Shown here in pieces: positions 12,211-23,357 of a stretch of DNA of 64,000 nucleotides. Location: assembly GCA_027625915.1 (NCBI GenBank), contig JANTQA010000057.1, positions 10,416,001 to 10,480,000 on the forward strand. Reading direction: 5' to 3'. The stretch's first letter is position 1; the number at the start of each line of letters is the position of its first letter. The stretch comes from Anaeramoeba flamelloides. Lineage: Eukaryota > Metamonada > Anaeramoebidae. Under the pieces are notes generated by a model. It did not search any database. It saw only the letters and a program-made list of their open reading frames with translations, and had not been told where the DNA came from. The translations under genes and the position numbers were made by a program.

Positions 12211-13437
12211 ATGGATTTGTTTGATGACTTGGAATTTTCGAAACTACTAATTACAGTTATAGTATTTTCTTTGACACTTACTTATCTGACATATTTTATT
12301 GTCTTAAATTGGTTAACAAAAGAAGAATTCACTTCGTTTCTTTTACGAACAGCATTCTATACAGTTTACAAATTTTTCTTGTTTCGTTATATGCGCCTAG
12401 AAACTATGGTGTTTCAGATCTATTTAATCATTACAATTCTCATGGGATCCCTCAAGTTGCTTATCGGCAGTTGTGATGATCGATTAATTTTTATCCAGAA
12501 CCATTTGGAAGGATCAAAGCCAAGGCTCCAATACATCAAGATCTTTAATTTCATCACAATTGGAATGTGTGTTGTCTTGTTTTCACAAACAACATTTGTA
12601 TTACCAACTGGGTTTCGTTATCTTATTTCAATCGAATACTTTTTGTTTTTGATCTTTCTTTTTAACAATGTTTATAAAATTTACCAATACCAACAAAAAA
12701 TCAAATTGATCGAAGAAAGTAATAATCAAGCCAATGAAATAATGAATATTCTCAACAACAATGAAAATGAAAACGAAAACGAAAATGAAAACGAAAATGA
12801 AAATGAAAATGACAATAGTAACAACAATAATAGCAATGGTAATAATCATAATAATAATGTTAATTATTATAACCACGATTATGATGAAGAGTTTCATAAT
12901 TATTCAAATTTACGAGAAAAAAGAATAGGTGTATTAGTTGAATTTATTGGATTCATTTTTTCCATTTTGCATTGCATTGTAGTTGTGGCCTTAACTAGAA
13001 GATACAACTGGTTTCTTCTTATCTTATTTTACAAATCATATTTAATTTTTGCATCAATTAAGCACCGTTTTATTCTTTATTTAAATAGACTACGAGTGGT
13101 TAAATTGAAAAACATTCAAACTTCCACTTTAGACGACGAGTCATGGTCCAAAATCGTCCAAAACAAAGAAATATGCACAATTTGCAGAGAAGTTTTAGTT
13201 AATAAAGAAATAACATTAAAACTTCCTTGCAATCATTTATTTCATTGCAAATGTATCAAATCCTGGGTAGATGTAAAAAATACATGCCCCATTTGTAACC
13301 AGCAGATTAATGATAACTCCCAACAAGTTACTAATCCAAAATTAAAGGATTTTGAGAGATTTGGCAATATTTTTAAAAAAATTTATCATGTTAAAAATAT
13401 ACCTAATGCTTTACAAAATGCAAACAATAATAATTAG
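12211..13437 (+). CDS. Hrd1/gp78-type membrane RING-H2 E3 ubiquitin ligase
   Basis: This is probably an ER-membrane E3 ligase of the Hrd1 (SYVN1)/AMFR family, which ubiquitinates misfolded proteins in ER-associated degradation. The 408-residue, single-exon protein has about seven hydrophobic segments, near residues 11-33, 42-59, 66-86, 110-130, 137-156, 239-262 and 267-283. A RING-H2 domain follows at 322-362, with CTIC, PCNHLFH, CKC and CPIC supplying the C3-H2-C3 ligands. The segment between the last membrane helix and the RING resembles the Hrd1 family in length and in its position just before CxICRE. Residues 160-235 form an Asn/Glu-rich loop with an NE dipeptide tract not typical of the family. 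No VIM, CUE or p97-binding motif was seen in the short tail after the RING. The ATG lies just downstream of a poly(A) tract. Assignment to Hrd1 rather than another membrane RING ligase is inference. Confidence 0.8.
   Translation: MDLFDDLEFSKLLITVIVFSLTLTYLTYFIVLNWLTKEEFTSFLLRTAFYTVYKFFLFRYMRLETMVFQIYLIITILMGSLKLLIGSCDDRLIFIQNHLEGSKPRLQYIKIFNFITIGMCVVLFSQTTFVLPTGFRYLISIEYFLFLIFLFNNVYKIYQYQQKIKLIEESNNQANEIMNILNNNENENENENENENENENDNSNNNNSNGNNHNNNVNYYNHDYDEEFHNYSNLREKRIGVLVEFIGFIFSILHCIVVVALTRRYNWFLLILFYKSYLIFASIKHRFILYLNRLRVVKLKNIQTSTLDDESWSKIVQNKEICTICREVLVNKEITLKLPCNHLFHCKCIKSWVDVKNTCPICNQQINDNSQQVTNPKLKDFERFGNIFKKIYHVKNIPNALQNANNNN
12763..12811 (+). repeat. GAAAAY-T/C hexamer tandem repeat inside the RING ligase
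   Basis: About eight units of GAAAAT or GAAAAC encode an Asn-Glu dipeptide run in the loop between the fifth and sixth hydrophobic segments. The units keep the reading frame, so length changes would alter only the loop. Confidence 0.85.
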
Positions 13438-15295
13438 TAATATTAATAATAGCAACTATTAATAGTAATTTTAATATTTTAAAATTATTCATTGTGAAAA
13501 TAATTCTGTTTTTTTTTTTTTAAATAAACCTTAAGAAAATATTGATAGAGTCTAAAAAATTAGTTTAAGGTTTATCTTTTTTTCTTCTTTATTTTACAAT
13601 TTTAAAATAAATTTTCAATTCAAAAAAAAATAAATAAATAACTAATACAAAACAAGTTTAAATATAATGTCGTTAATACAGCAATTTTTAAAAAGTGTGG
13701 ATTTATATTTATTTATATATATATATTATCAAAATTAAAACTTTTCAAAAAAAGAAAGTTTTTAAAAAGTGAGGTCTATTTTTCATAAAAACATTTTTTT
13801 CTAGACTTTTCTCTTTTATGAAAAAGAAAAAAACTACATTTGAATATGCGATAAAGGTTTGAGTGGGAAGAAATGAAGGTTTTTTTTTTTTTTTTGAGTA
13901 CTTTTGTGAACTAGAAAACTTTTAAAATAATTTTTAATAAAAAAAAGTATTCTCTTTTGAAAAAAAGAAAAAAACAGAAAGTAGTTTGAAAAATACCCTC
14001 AATTTTTTAAAAAAGACAAGAGGCTTTTTTAATTAACCAATTTTTTTTTTTATTAATTAAATCAAAGATTTAAATCATGTAAAACTTATGCAAAATGTAA
14101 TTGACCAACCTCTGTTTTTTTTTTTTTTTTTTGGAAATTCTTACATAATTAATCCAATTTTGATGAAATTTTATATTTTATAATATAATCCTAAATACTA
14201 CTAGAATTATAAGAATAAAAAATAATTATTTTTCAGTTTTTCAAAATATCAATTAACGAGGTTTTATTATAAAATAATTCAAATTACCAATCTCAAAAAA
14301 GATAAATAAATTTTATTCTTAGATTTCTGTTATAATTCTTTTTCAGATTCAAAGTGAATTTCATCAAAGTAGAAATCATTTTGGTTAATTTATTGATCAT
14401 TAAATTTGATTAATAAAATTATTTGTCAAATTAAAAACCTTTTTTTAAAATCAAAAGTAATTTTTTTGACAAATAAAAAAATTCAACTAAATTGTCAAAG
14501 AGAGAAAATAAAAATAATCAAAAACTCTTAAACATCAACAAGAACAACTAATATAACACACCTCTTTAAATATTACTTAGTTTTGCAACATTACAAATAT
14601 AATTGGAATTATTCACTAATCAAGAAACACTGAAAAATTGTAAATGAAAGAATAATGTTATTTGAATTAAAAAAAGGCATTTACTTTAATGGTCAACTCA
14701 TTAAAGTCAAGAAAACCACTGATAAATTGTTCTTTTGACAAAAAAAGACAAATTATTTCCAAACGGGCAAAATATAATCAAAAATTTTAGTCCGGGTAGA
14801 TTATATATATTAATAAATTAATCAATCAGGATGAAAAATAAATTAAATTTTCAATTTTTAAATTAATAAAAAGAAATTTTTATATGTATTAGTTGTGGTA
14901 TCTATTTACAAAAAATTTTGAATATATCTTGAAAAACACTAGTCAATCTATTTTTTGAACCATTTTAAAAATCTTTTTTATCCTACAAAAATACTTGTGA
15001 TCAAATACTGAAAAATAATTTTTTTTTCAAAATTCGATAATCTGGAATTTATTTTTATTATTAAAAAGTTAATTGATTTAAGTAAAATCAAATTTATTTT
15101 TTTTTACTGTTAAGGGATTAGCGTCTACCAAGGAGAAGCCTAAAATCAAAGTATGTAGTTATTGGGTTTAACTACATTAGTACTACATGGTTCAAATGTC
15201 TCTAGAAAATCGATTAGTCAAGTTGTAATATTTGTTGATCTCATCAATTAAAAATGTTCTATGTATTAGTACATAACCCTACAATTTCAGTATAA
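13438..15295. other. intergenic, no gene seen
   Basis: 3' flank of the RING ligase followed by AT-rich sequence with long A and T runs. A small palindrome, CTTTAATG-N7-CATTAAAG, lies near 14684. No gene was recognised. Confidence 0.5.
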
Positions 15296-15392
15296 AATCT
15301 ACATTTCGCCATAAATTTAAAGGTTGAATTATCAATATTCAGACTATAAAGTCACAATATACCTTTCTTAAATTTGTGGCGAAATGTAGATT
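15296..15392. mobile_element. short inverted-repeat (MITE-like) element
   Basis: The left arm ATCTACATTTCGCCATAAAT pairs with ATTTGTGGCGAAATGTAGAT on the right. Arms of about 30 bp surround a loop of roughly 35 bp. No second copy was noticed, so it could also be a local palindrome. Confidence 0.6.
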
Positions 15393-16032
15393 AGTTGGTA
15401 AAAAATTCGATTTTTTTTAATTTAAATAATTAATGAATAAATTTTTTTGTCAAATTATTTCTCAAATCATGGAAATATATTGATGCTACAAGTAGCTTTA
15501 TTAAAAGCAAACAAAACTAATCAGTCTTTGTGTTTTTATGTTGATGATTATTGAGTTAATCTTTGAAATTCAAAAATTATAAAAATAGTTACTTTTCAAA
15601 GTTCGAAATCTAAATTATTAAATACCAGAATACTTTATTTTGGGTTTCTATTTTTAGATTTGGAAAACGAATTAAAAAAAAATGATTCAAAATGTTACTT
15701 TTTTAATAATGATCATTAGTAAAAAATGTTATAATTTATTGTGTAATAATATTTTTTAATAGATTTTATAGAGACATTTTGAATCATATAGCACTAATAT
15801 CATTTACATTCAATTACAACATACTTTAAATTTAGAAGTTTCTAGGGTTATGTTAGTCATATAAATTACGATAAAAAAAAAAGTCTAAAAAATTTTTAAA
15901 AAAAAATATGTCAATAAAAAAAAAATTAAAAAGTAACATCAAATAATAAAATCAAATAAAATCTTATTATTATTTCTAAAAAATAATAATAAATATAATA
16001 ATAAATAAAATAAAAAATAAAAAAATTGATAA
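15393..16032. other. intergenic, downstream of DOCK gene
   Basis: AT-rich sequence. The end nearest 16032, just beyond the DOCK stop codon on the minus strand, is a simple A/T stretch. No gene was seen. Confidence 0.5.
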
Positions 16033-19000
16033 TTAATCATTTATCGAATCTTCATCCTTTTTCAAATCATTTGTCACCATTTGTGAAAGGTTTACTGAAT
16101 CTTGGATTTCTTGATTTTCATTTTCGCCTATCAAAAAAGGGTTCACGATTTCTTTCATTTTTTCAAAGGCCATTTTTAAAGCGTTATGAAAATCAATCTG
16201 AGTTGAATTTAAATTATAGGAATTCAATTCTATACCCTTTTGTAAGCATTCCATAAATTGTTTAAAAATATCTTTCAAGGTTTCGATTTCATTTTGTGGG
16301 TATTCGCTTTGTTTACCTAAAAACACCTTGGCGATTTCCAAAGGACCAACATTGACTTGAATTAATAGCGACCCCTGCAATAAAGATTGCAAATTATTGG
16401 AGGATATTTTTTTTTTACTAAACTCATTGTTGAAGCGTGTGATTCTGGTTTGCAAGGATTCTATTGAAACTTGTATGGGCGATAATTCAATTTGGGTTCT
16501 TTTAATGACCTTCACACGTGGCGTTAAAAACGGTATTGGGTGTTCTGTTGTTAAAATTGTTTTGATTTTGCATTGTTCGTCTACTCCAGCATTTTCCTGT
16601 TTTCCCGACAAAGTGTAGGCAGTTTCGAAAAAAAAGTTATTAATTTTATTAGATTTGTCATAATCCGAAAACCTGCTTTCCAATTCCTGCCGGGTGAAAA
16701 AAAAGGGATTAACACTAGTAATTTGGATATAATTTTTGTTTTTGTCCAGCTTCAGGGGATCTACTTTTCTTGTTTCTTCGATGATTATGATATTTTCTTT
16801 ATTATATCGCCTGCCAAATTTGTTTTTAAGTTGATCAGAAAGTTCATAAATCATTAATTGCGGTGGCTTTCGGTAAATGAATTCCATACGATCCAAGGAA
16901 CCGAATTTGAAGCCATAAAACCCAACTCTATAGAATTTGGAAAACATTCTGGAACTACCAAAATTGTCCTCTTGATCAAATGTATCATACATATCTTGTA
17001 AATCTAAGCAGGCACTCGAAATCCGATTGAAATTCCTTTCGTGCTCCCAAATTTTAAATAATATTTTATATATGCTTGTAGTTAGTTCAAAGCTTTTACA
17101 TTTTTTAGAATATCCGATGGCAAAAGTCAATTTTTCGACCAAAATTTTTTCGCTAAAGTTTTCTAGCTCAATATCATTTAAATTATCAATATTTTGAAAA
17201 CAATTAATTTCGTTTTTCGCCTCTTCAATTAAATGAGTAAATCCAGCTGCGCCCTGAGGAATCCAGGTATTTTTAGGGTTTGTAAAATATAAATATTCCG
17301 CGATCAACGCGCCTTGGTATAAGGTGGTGATTGCAGCCTCGGGATAGCATTCATTTTTCACATAATGCTCCACCAAGGAATCGAGCCAAGTCATTCGTAA
17401 ATCTGGTGTATGCCTATAGCCATCTGCTAAGCTTAGCATCAAATCTGATTTCATTTCATGGTCCCATTCAAAGTCATAGATCCTGCTTGAATCATCCAAG
17501 ATGCCGGAAAGCACATCAATGATATTATTTAATCCCTTATTAAACGGTGTATTTGAATATTTTTTTTTGTCCTTCTTCTTCTTCTTTTTCTTGTTCTTGC
17601 TATTTTGGTCTTGATCGGTGTTGGATAATTCTTGGAATGTTAAAAAAGTCCTTTTTAAAAACTTTCTTTTTTCCTGGGGATCACTTCCTCGCTTTTTGGA
17701 TACTTGCTTATGCAATGCCAAGATCAGTCCTCTTGTTATTTTATAGAATTTCCCAGATAATTCATGACTTAATTGGATTAATAAAAATAAAAAGCTATTG
17801 GCAAATGAGCGAATAGTTTCATCATGATAAATGCTCTTTACAAACATTTCATTACAAAGCCAATTTAAGATTGGATTTTTTTCTAAGAATATTTTTTTTT
17901 TATATTTATAAACTAAGATTTTGGAAATTTTAAATAGCATTTGTAAAAATTTATTAGATTGATTGGTATTATATAATTGAATAATTAATTCAAAGCAAAT
18001 TCTTAGAATGGATTCCTCATTTTGCAAATCCTCATTTTGCAAATCGTTTTTAAATGATAATATTATTTGTGAGACAAGATCAAGAATGATTATTGATGCT
18101 TCGTTAGATAAAGACTTTTGTAAATCAAAATTTTCGAATTCAAATGGTTGTTTATTCACAGTTCCTTGTTTCTGATTTTGGCCCTGGGAATATCTTAATG
18201 TTGACCATCTTCTTGTCTCTGTTTCAATTTCTTTATTGGTATTGGTATTGGTATTGGTATTGTTGTTGTGATTATTATTTTCCTTTTTTATTTCTGGATC
18301 TGAATTGACTTTGCTTAGTGAAGATTGTTCTTTCTCTTGTCCTTGTTCCTGTCCTTGCTCTTGTTCTTGTTCTTGTTCTTGTCCTTGCTCTTGTCCTTGC
18401 TCTTGCTCTTGCTCTTGCTCGTGTTCTTGCTCTTGCTCTTTTCCTTGCTTTTGCTCTTTCTCTTGTTCCGTTTCCGTATTTTCTCCCTGTTCGTCTGTTG
18501 TTGATTTCTCATCATTATCATTAACATTAACATTAACGGTATTATTCTCAGAACTTGCACGCTTGTTCATATTGGTTTCATTATATTTGTTTTCAAGCAT
18601 TTGTTTATTAAATTCTCCTTTATAATTTAAAGTCCTCATTCTATGCTTTCTAAATTCTCTAATTCCATCATTTTTATTATTGTTACTATCATCTTTCTTT
18701 TCATTTGGATTGAATTTGATTTGAATATTATTTATTTTAATATTCTGAAGTGAATCCATATCCAGAGTATTTTTTTTAAAATTTTCTGCTCTTTGATGAT
18801 AAGAGATCCTTGGCATATTTTTACCGCCCATTGTAGCATATCTATTTTCAAACATTGATTTCACATCACTGCTTTTAATGTTACTTTTAGATTCTTCTGC
18901 AATTTCTTTCAATTTTCTAATACCTTGGTATTCAAAGGAATTAATAGAAATTTTTAATAGATCAAAAAAGCCAATTTTAATAGTCTTTGATTGCCGGATC

Positions 19001-22000
19001 CACCATTCAAAAAAATATTTTTTTTCAATATTTCGTAAAATAAAGAGCGCGTTGATCAAAACATTCCTTTTAATCATTAATTTAAATTCTTTAACCTTCT
19101 CTCGATGGTTAATCAAAATGGATATTAAATTTAAATAAATTGCAGCCACTCTGCCTTTATAATCAGTATTCGTTAACTCTTTTGAGAGATCATATTTGGT
19201 AAACTTTTGTCTTAGCATTGATACCGCGGTATTAACACATATTTCAACAGTTTCGCTATTAATACCAAGAAAGGTTTGATTCAAATGCCCCATAATTAGC
19301 CAAGCAAGGAAATGCTTTGATCGTATCTCTTGAAATAAATCTTGGAATCCATCTCCATAGTGGTTCAAAGTGGGTAAATTGAGTTGCATCTCATGCTCAT
19401 GGTCTGTGTATATCCTTAAGAATCCAAATCTGCATTCGGATAATAACAAAAGGCTTTTCTCTTCACCAAAGTCCAAATCTCTTAAATAGTCATGACTGAT
19501 TTCAAAAATGATCCCACGGTCAGAGATACTTAGCAAATCCTTTAAAAAAAAGGCGATTTCTGTATTTAATTTCTTCGCCAGTAATTGTCCCTTCACAATA
19601 TAAAATTCCACTTGCTTTCTTAATTGATTGATTAGTTCTTTTATGTTTAAATAGGTTTCGATCGGGAACCAATAGCTTCGGGATTTTTTTGTTGATAATA
19701 ATTTACGTTTGTGTAAATCTAATATCATTGATTTAATAACAATGCCAAACAAAAACCATGTGCAGTTAATTAATTCAATCTGAGACGTATCAATTTTTTT
19801 CTGTTGTTGTTTTTGATCAATGTCCTTTAATTGCTTGATCCATATTGAAATTATTTGATCATAGTATTTCACTTGATTTGCTTTTCCATTTCCTTTTCCC
19901 TTTCCCTTTCCTTTTCCTTTTCCTTTTCCTTTTCCTTTTCCGCTTCCTTTATTATTCTTTTTCTTTATTTGAAAGACATGCTCTAAATATGGCCTTATAA
20001 TATAATCCTTATACCCCTTTTCGCTATTTTGGATTTCATTAATTAAATAAACCAAAATTAAAAAGCTTTTTTCTTGCACTTCTCCCTCTCGGATGGAAAT
20101 AATGTTTAGCAAAAATTGGAAAATCATATTCAAATATTTCACTTTCAAATTTATTGAAACTTCTTTTAATTTGTCCAAGGTATTTAAATAATTATTATCA
20201 TTGCCCGAATTTAGTTTTTTAACAAAGGAATAATTTTTTAAAAAATGTAATAGCTTTTCATTCTGTGGGAAGATCGTTGAATTCACCTTCATTCTCAATT
20301 TAAATTTATTTTTTTTTAATTTATCATTTTCGCATGTTTGATTATAATATAAATAATTTTGGTTTGGTAGATCATTATAAATATTTAATGTGAACTTGCC
20401 ACCCAATAGTAAACCCCCAAAGAAGATTGGTAAAACAGAATATCCAATAAATTCCTCAACAAGCTTCTTTTTCGATTTATTAACTTGATAAAAGCAAAAT
20501 AAAAAATGATTTGTTGGATTTAACACTCCTGATAATTCTACTTTAATTTCGTCATATAATCTTGGTGCTTTTTTGCGGTATTGGATTTTTGTATAAATTT
20601 CTCGGACCTTTTTTTTACAATTTAATTGCCCATAGAATACTTTTTTACTTTCACCTTTTAAATTGTTATCATTTTCAAAATATTTGATTTTACATACAAC
20701 CGTTTTATGCCCGCTACAAATTATTTGCTTGGGGTATAGATATAACAAATTTTTATAGTTTAATGTTGGATAAATTTTTTCTTTAATTGGGAATTCATCG
20801 ATTTCTTTTGCAATAATATTTAACTTTTTTCGTAATTCTTTTTGTTTTTTTTTTTTTTGTTTTCTTTTTTTTTCTAATTGGATTTTTTTTTCTAATTGTT
20901 TTTTTTTTTTTAATTTTTTATTATCAATTTTTTTTTGTTTTTCATTTGCTTTTTCTTTTTGATTATTCTTGTCCTTGTCCTTTTCCTTTTCCTTTTCCGT
21001 TTCCTTTTCCGTTTCCTTTTCCGTTTCCTTTTCCGTTTCCTTTTCTGTTTCCTTTTCTGTTTCCTTTTCTGTTTCCTTTCCTGTTTCCTTTTCTGTTTCC
21101 CTTTCAGTTTCCCTTTCAGTTTCCTTTTCTGTTTCCTTTTCTTTTTCCTTTTCTGTTTCCTTTTCCGTTTTCTTTTCTGTTTCTTTCCCCTTTCTCTTTC
21201 CCTTTCTCTTTACCTTTCTCTTTCCCTTTTCCTTGTTCTTATTACTGGTTCTGGTGTTGAACTTCGTTTTGGTGTTGGTCTTCCTTTTTTTCTTGTTTTT
21301 TTTCTTAAAGTATTTTTTATTATTGTTACTCTTTGAAATTAATCTTAATTGTGGATCGAGAATTTGACCCAAATTATCATCCCATTTATCAATTTCATTT
21401 AAATTAAATTTAAATCTGCAGGGTATTTGCTTTTGCTTCCTTAAAGTGGAAGATTTATTTGGCTTTAAAAATTGTATTAATGCTTCTTCACTCGTTAAGT
21501 CTTTTATTTTATAAAAATTATTCATTTGTGATTCGTTTCTTAAATTGAAAAAAATTTTACCAGCATTATCAAAAATTGGGAACGCAGTCCAAGCAAAGGG
21601 TTGCCTAAACTTGCCAAATCGTTGAATAGCTTCATTAACATTTTTTTCAATTTTTTGAAGCGCACTTTTAGATTTATTCTTTGATCGGAATTTAATATAT
21701 GGATCAACAATGGAATCGTACTCAGCCTGTAATACCTTTTCTAATCTAATAATTAAAAAAATTTCTTTATCCCATTTGGAGACAGAGAAAATTGCCTTTT
21801 TTAAACTCGTCTCAATATCAATAATCTCCTTGGAATAAGTATCTAATTTCTTATTGTTTTCTTCTTGGTTTAATTCAAAATAAAAGGTTTCAGAGATTTT
21901 TGTACTTTTGCCAATATGATATAATGCTGCGCTACAGAAAAAGGGCTCCATAGTTGTCAATTCAAATTTTAAAGACAGTGGCTCAAATAGGATCTTTTTA

Positions 22001-22431
22001 CATTTTGGAGTTTCAAATGGCGTCGTTGGGACACGATTATCGGTGGGGTCTGGTTTACCCGTTTCTTTAAGAACTGTAAACATCGGCGGCCTGCCTCTTT
22101 CTAATATCTCAATGCACTCTGATTTGCTTTTCTTTGATTCCGGTTTCACAAACAAATCTTCTTGCAATTTCGGTTTCACACCCAGAGATAGATCCGGATT
22201 ATTACTATCCAAAAGACTTGGCCTTATGCCAATCATATCCGGTGGCCGGTAATCGATTTCAAATTTCAAATTTGCTTGCTTTGTCTCTTCAGGTTTATTA
22301 GTTTCCGCTTCAATCTTATTTTTTAATGAAAAATATTTTCGGTGTTTCCATTCAACACTACACCAATCAGTTAATAACAATTTGATAAAATCTTTGATGT
22401 ATGGTTCTGTGTCTTTTGATAGTAATTCCCT
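16033..22431 (-). CDS. DOCK-family (zizimin-like) Rho GTPase exchange factor, 5' end incomplete
   Basis: DOCK proteins activate Rac or Cdc42 by nucleotide exchange and control actin and motility. Counting from the codon at 22380, a DHR-1/C2-like domain lies near residues 535-690, with YPTLNYKNLLYLYP, then KAPRLYDEIKVEL and HFLFCFYQV. The catalytic DHR-2 spans about 1635-2085. It shows RMTWLDSLVEHYVKNECYPE, FYRVGFYGFKFGSLDRMEFI, NYIQITSVNPFF, AGVDEQCKIKTILTT, ELSPIQVSIE and the nucleotide-sensor helix region IQVNVGPLEIAKVFL. The match to the GVEEQCKRRTILT and VNAGPL motifs points to the DOCK C/D (zizimin) side. Long low-complexity tracts (KETE, GK and EQ runs) lie between domains. The frame is open from an acceptor-like CTACAG at about 22432, with no ATG before it, so one or more 5' exons are missing. 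A donor-like AG|GTAAAT lies at about 22525. No PH domain was seen. Confidence 0.9.
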   Translation of the reverse strand, partial: RELLSKDTEPYIKDFIKLLLTDWCSVEWKHRKYFSLKNKIEAETNKPEETKQANLKFEIDYRPPDMIGIRPSLLDSNNPDLSLGVKPKLQEDLFVKPESKKSKSECIEILERGRPPMFTVLKETGKPDPTDNRVPTTPFETPKCKKILFEPLSLKFELTTMEPFFCSAALYHIGKSTKISETFYFELNQEENNKKLDTYSKEIIDIETSLKKAIFSVSKWDKEIFLIIRLEKVLQAEYDSIVDPYIKFRSKNKSKSALQKIEKNVNEAIQRFGKFRQPFAWTAFPIFDNAGKIFFNLRNESQMNNFYKIKDLTSEEALIQFLKPNKSSTLRKQKQIPCRFKFNLNEIDKWDDNLGQILDPQLRLISKSNNNKKYFKKKNKKKRKTNTKTKFNTRTSNKNKEKGKRKVKRKGKRKGKETEKKTEKETEKEKEKETEKETERETERETEKETGKETEKETEKETEKETEKETEKETEKETEKEKEKDKDKNNQKEKANEKQKKIDNKKLKKKKQLEKKIQLEKKRKQKKKKQKELRKKLNIIAKEIDEFPIKEKIYPTLNYKNLLYLYPKQIICSGHKTVVCKIKYFENDNNLKGESKKVFYGQLNCKKKVREIYTKIQYRKKAPRLYDEIKVELSGVLNPTNHFLFCFYQVNKSKKKLVEEFIGYSVLPIFFGGLLLGGKFTLNIYNDLPNQNYLYYNQTCENDKLKKNKFKLRMKVNSTIFPQNEKLLHFLKNYSFVKKLNSGNDNNYLNTLDKLKEVSINLKVKYLNMIFQFLLNIISIREGEVQEKSFLILVYLINEIQNSEKGYKDYIIRPYLEHVFQIKKKNNKGSGKGKGKGKGKGKGKGKGNGKANQVKYYDQIISIWIKQLKDIDQKQQQKKIDTSQIELINCTWFLFGIVIKSMILDLHKRKLLSTKKSRSYWFPIETYLNIKELINQLRKQVEFYIVKGQLLAKKLNTEIAFFLKDLLSISDRGIIFEISHDYLRDLDFGEEKSLLLLSECRFGFLRIYTDHEHEMQLNLPTLNHYGDGFQDLFQEIRSKHFLAWLIMGHLNQTFLGINSETVEICVNTAVSMLRQKFTKYDLSKELTNTDYKGRVAAIYLNLISILINHREKVKEFKLMIKRNVLINALFILRNIEKKYFFEWWIRQSKTIKIGFFDLLKISINSFEYQGIRKLKEIAEESKSNIKSSDVKSMFENRYATMGGKNMPRISYHQRAENFKKNTLDMDSLQNIKINNIQIKFNPNEKKDDSNNNKNDGIREFRKHRMRTLNYKGEFNKQMLENKYNETNMNKRASSENNTVNVNVNDNDEKSTTDEQGENTETEQEKEQKQGKEQEQEHEQEQEQEQGQEQGQEQEQEQEQGQEQGQEKEQSSLSKVNSDPEIKKENNNHNNNTNTNTNTNKEIETETRRWSTLRYSQGQNQKQGTVNKQPFEFENFDLQKSLSNEASIIILDLVSQIILSFKNDLQNEDLQNEESILRICFELIIQLYNTNQSNKFLQMLFKISKILVYKYKKKIFLEKNPILNWLCNEMFVKSIYHDETIRSFANSFLFLLIQLSHELSGKFYKITRGLILALHKQVSKKRGSDPQEKRKFLKRTFLTFQELSNTDQDQNSKNKKKKKKKDKKKYSNTPFNKGLNNIIDVLSGILDDSSRIYDFEWDHEMKSDLMLSLADGYRHTPDLRMTWLDSLVEHYVKNECYPEAAITTLYQGALIAEYLYFTNPKNTWIPQGAAGFTHLIEEAKNEINCFQNIDNLNDIELENFSEKILVEKLTFAIGYSKKCKSFELTTSIYKILFKIWEHERNFNRISSACLDLQDMYDTFDQEDNFGSSRMFSKFYRVGFYGFKFGSLDRMEFIYRKPPQLMIYELSDQLKNKFGRRYNKENIIIIEETRKVDPLKLDKNKNYIQITSVNPFFFTRQELESRFSDYDKSNKINNFFFETAYTLSGKQENAGVDEQCKIKTILTTEHPIPFLTPRVKVIKRTQIELSPIQVSIESLQTRITRFNNEFSKKKISSNNLQSLLQGSLLIQVNVGPLEIAKVFLGKQSEYPQNEIETLKDIFKQFMECLQKGIELNSYNLNSTQIDFHNALKMAFEKMKEIVNPFLIGENENQEIQDSVNLSQMVTNDLKKDEDSIND
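18330..18470 (-). repeat. Glu-Gln coding tandem repeat in the DOCK gene
   Basis: Short hexamer-type repeats encode runs of EQ and GQ in the DOCK protein at about residues 1303-1350, between the DHR-1 and DHR-2 domains. The purine-rich coding strand leaves artificial open frames on the opposite strand. Confidence 0.8.
19885..19943 (-). repeat. Gly-Lys coding hexamer tandem repeat in the DOCK gene
   Basis: About nine units of a GGAAAR hexamer encode a GK dipeptide run at about residues 813-832. The units are nearly identical, which suggests recent slippage. Confidence 0.85.
20970..21185 (-). repeat. Lys-Glu-Thr-Glu coding minisatellite in the DOCK gene
   Basis: A 12-base unit of the form GAAACRGAAAAG repeats about seventeen times and encodes KETE/KETEKE just before the DHR-1 domain. 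Because the unit is a multiple of three, copy changes keep the frame. All three opposite-strand frames stay open here as a result. Confidence 0.88.
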
Positions 22432-23195
22432 CTGTAGTTTTTCATTTATTTTTATGTTTTTTATTTAAAAGCAAAACGATCAAAATAAAAAATAGTTTTA
22501 GAAGGATTTAGAATTTATTTACCTCTGAAATGTTGTTATTTTTGGAAGTAAAAAAATTTTATTATTTTTAAAAAGAAATAAATCTGTATTAATTCTATTT
22601 TTTTATTTTGATTTTTTTTTTTTTTTAGGCTTTATTTAATCAAGAAAAAAAGAATTATTTTTTTTATAAATTACATTTCTGAAATTACCCTTCATTAAAT
22701 TGAAGTTTTAATTTTTCATTTCTAGTTTTCACTAATTTCTGTTTCCATTTAAAAAATGAAATTTTTTGTTTTTTAAGAGTCATAATTATTTTTGATAAAT
22801 AATGAAAACTACTGACAAATTCAATAAAATTGTTCAAAAATTTTTTGTAAAATTTCCAATTTTTTTTTAATTTATTGTTCTTAGATTTCAAAACCGTTTT
22901 TTACAAAGAATAATTTGAATACCAACTAATTAATTTTCCAAAATTTCAAAACATTTAAACCAAAAAAATTCTTATTTCTTCAAAGCTAAACGTAAAAAAA
23001 TGTAAAATAATGTAAAAATTTTTAAAAATCTATTTGAATTTATCGATATTTTCCAGTCAATTTCTTGATGAATTTAAATCCTACTAAAAGAAAATAAAAG
23101 AATTGTTTATCCAGTTTTCAGTTTTTTGGTATTATTAGTAATTAAAAAAAAAAATAAAAATCAAAAAAATTTACAAAGAATTTTTTTTTTGATCT
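22432..23195. other. upstream of DOCK; possible unplaced 5' exon
   Basis: On the minus strand a donor-like AG|GTAAAT at about 22525 and an acceptor-like CTACAG at 22432 suggest a ~90-bp intron. A 68-codon lysine-rich open stretch at 22685-22891, ending near a GG|GTAATT donor-like site, may be an upstream exon, but it has no recognisable domain and could be chance. The rest is AT-rich and uninformative. Confidence 0.35.
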
Positions 23196-23357
23196 ATTAA
23201 GGATAGGTACATCCAACGAATTCGAAATACACAATAGCATATATGTAAAATATTTATATTGGTTGAAGTGATTACGATCTGGTCTTGAATAATTAAAATA
23301 TTTTACATTTGTGCTATAGTCTATTTCGGATTCATTGGGTGTCCTCCGTCCTTAAAA
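23196..23357. mobile_element. MITE-like element, ~160 bp, long inverted arms
   Basis: The left arm has ATTAAGGATAGGTACATCCA and then GAATTCGAAATACACAATAG. The right arm carries the diverged reverse complement, including GTCCTCCGTCCTTAAAATA. Arms of about 62 bp nearly meet in the middle. The element is non-coding. Confidence 0.75.

Noticed and set aside
18305-18625. Cys/Ser- and Leu/Val-rich plus-strand open frames
   Set aside because: These are the antisense of the Glu-Gln tract of the DOCK gene.
20935-21367. Three overlapping plus-strand open frames rich in Phe/Pro, Phe/Ser and Phe/Leu
   Set aside because: These are the antisense of the KETE-coding minisatellite in the DOCK gene.
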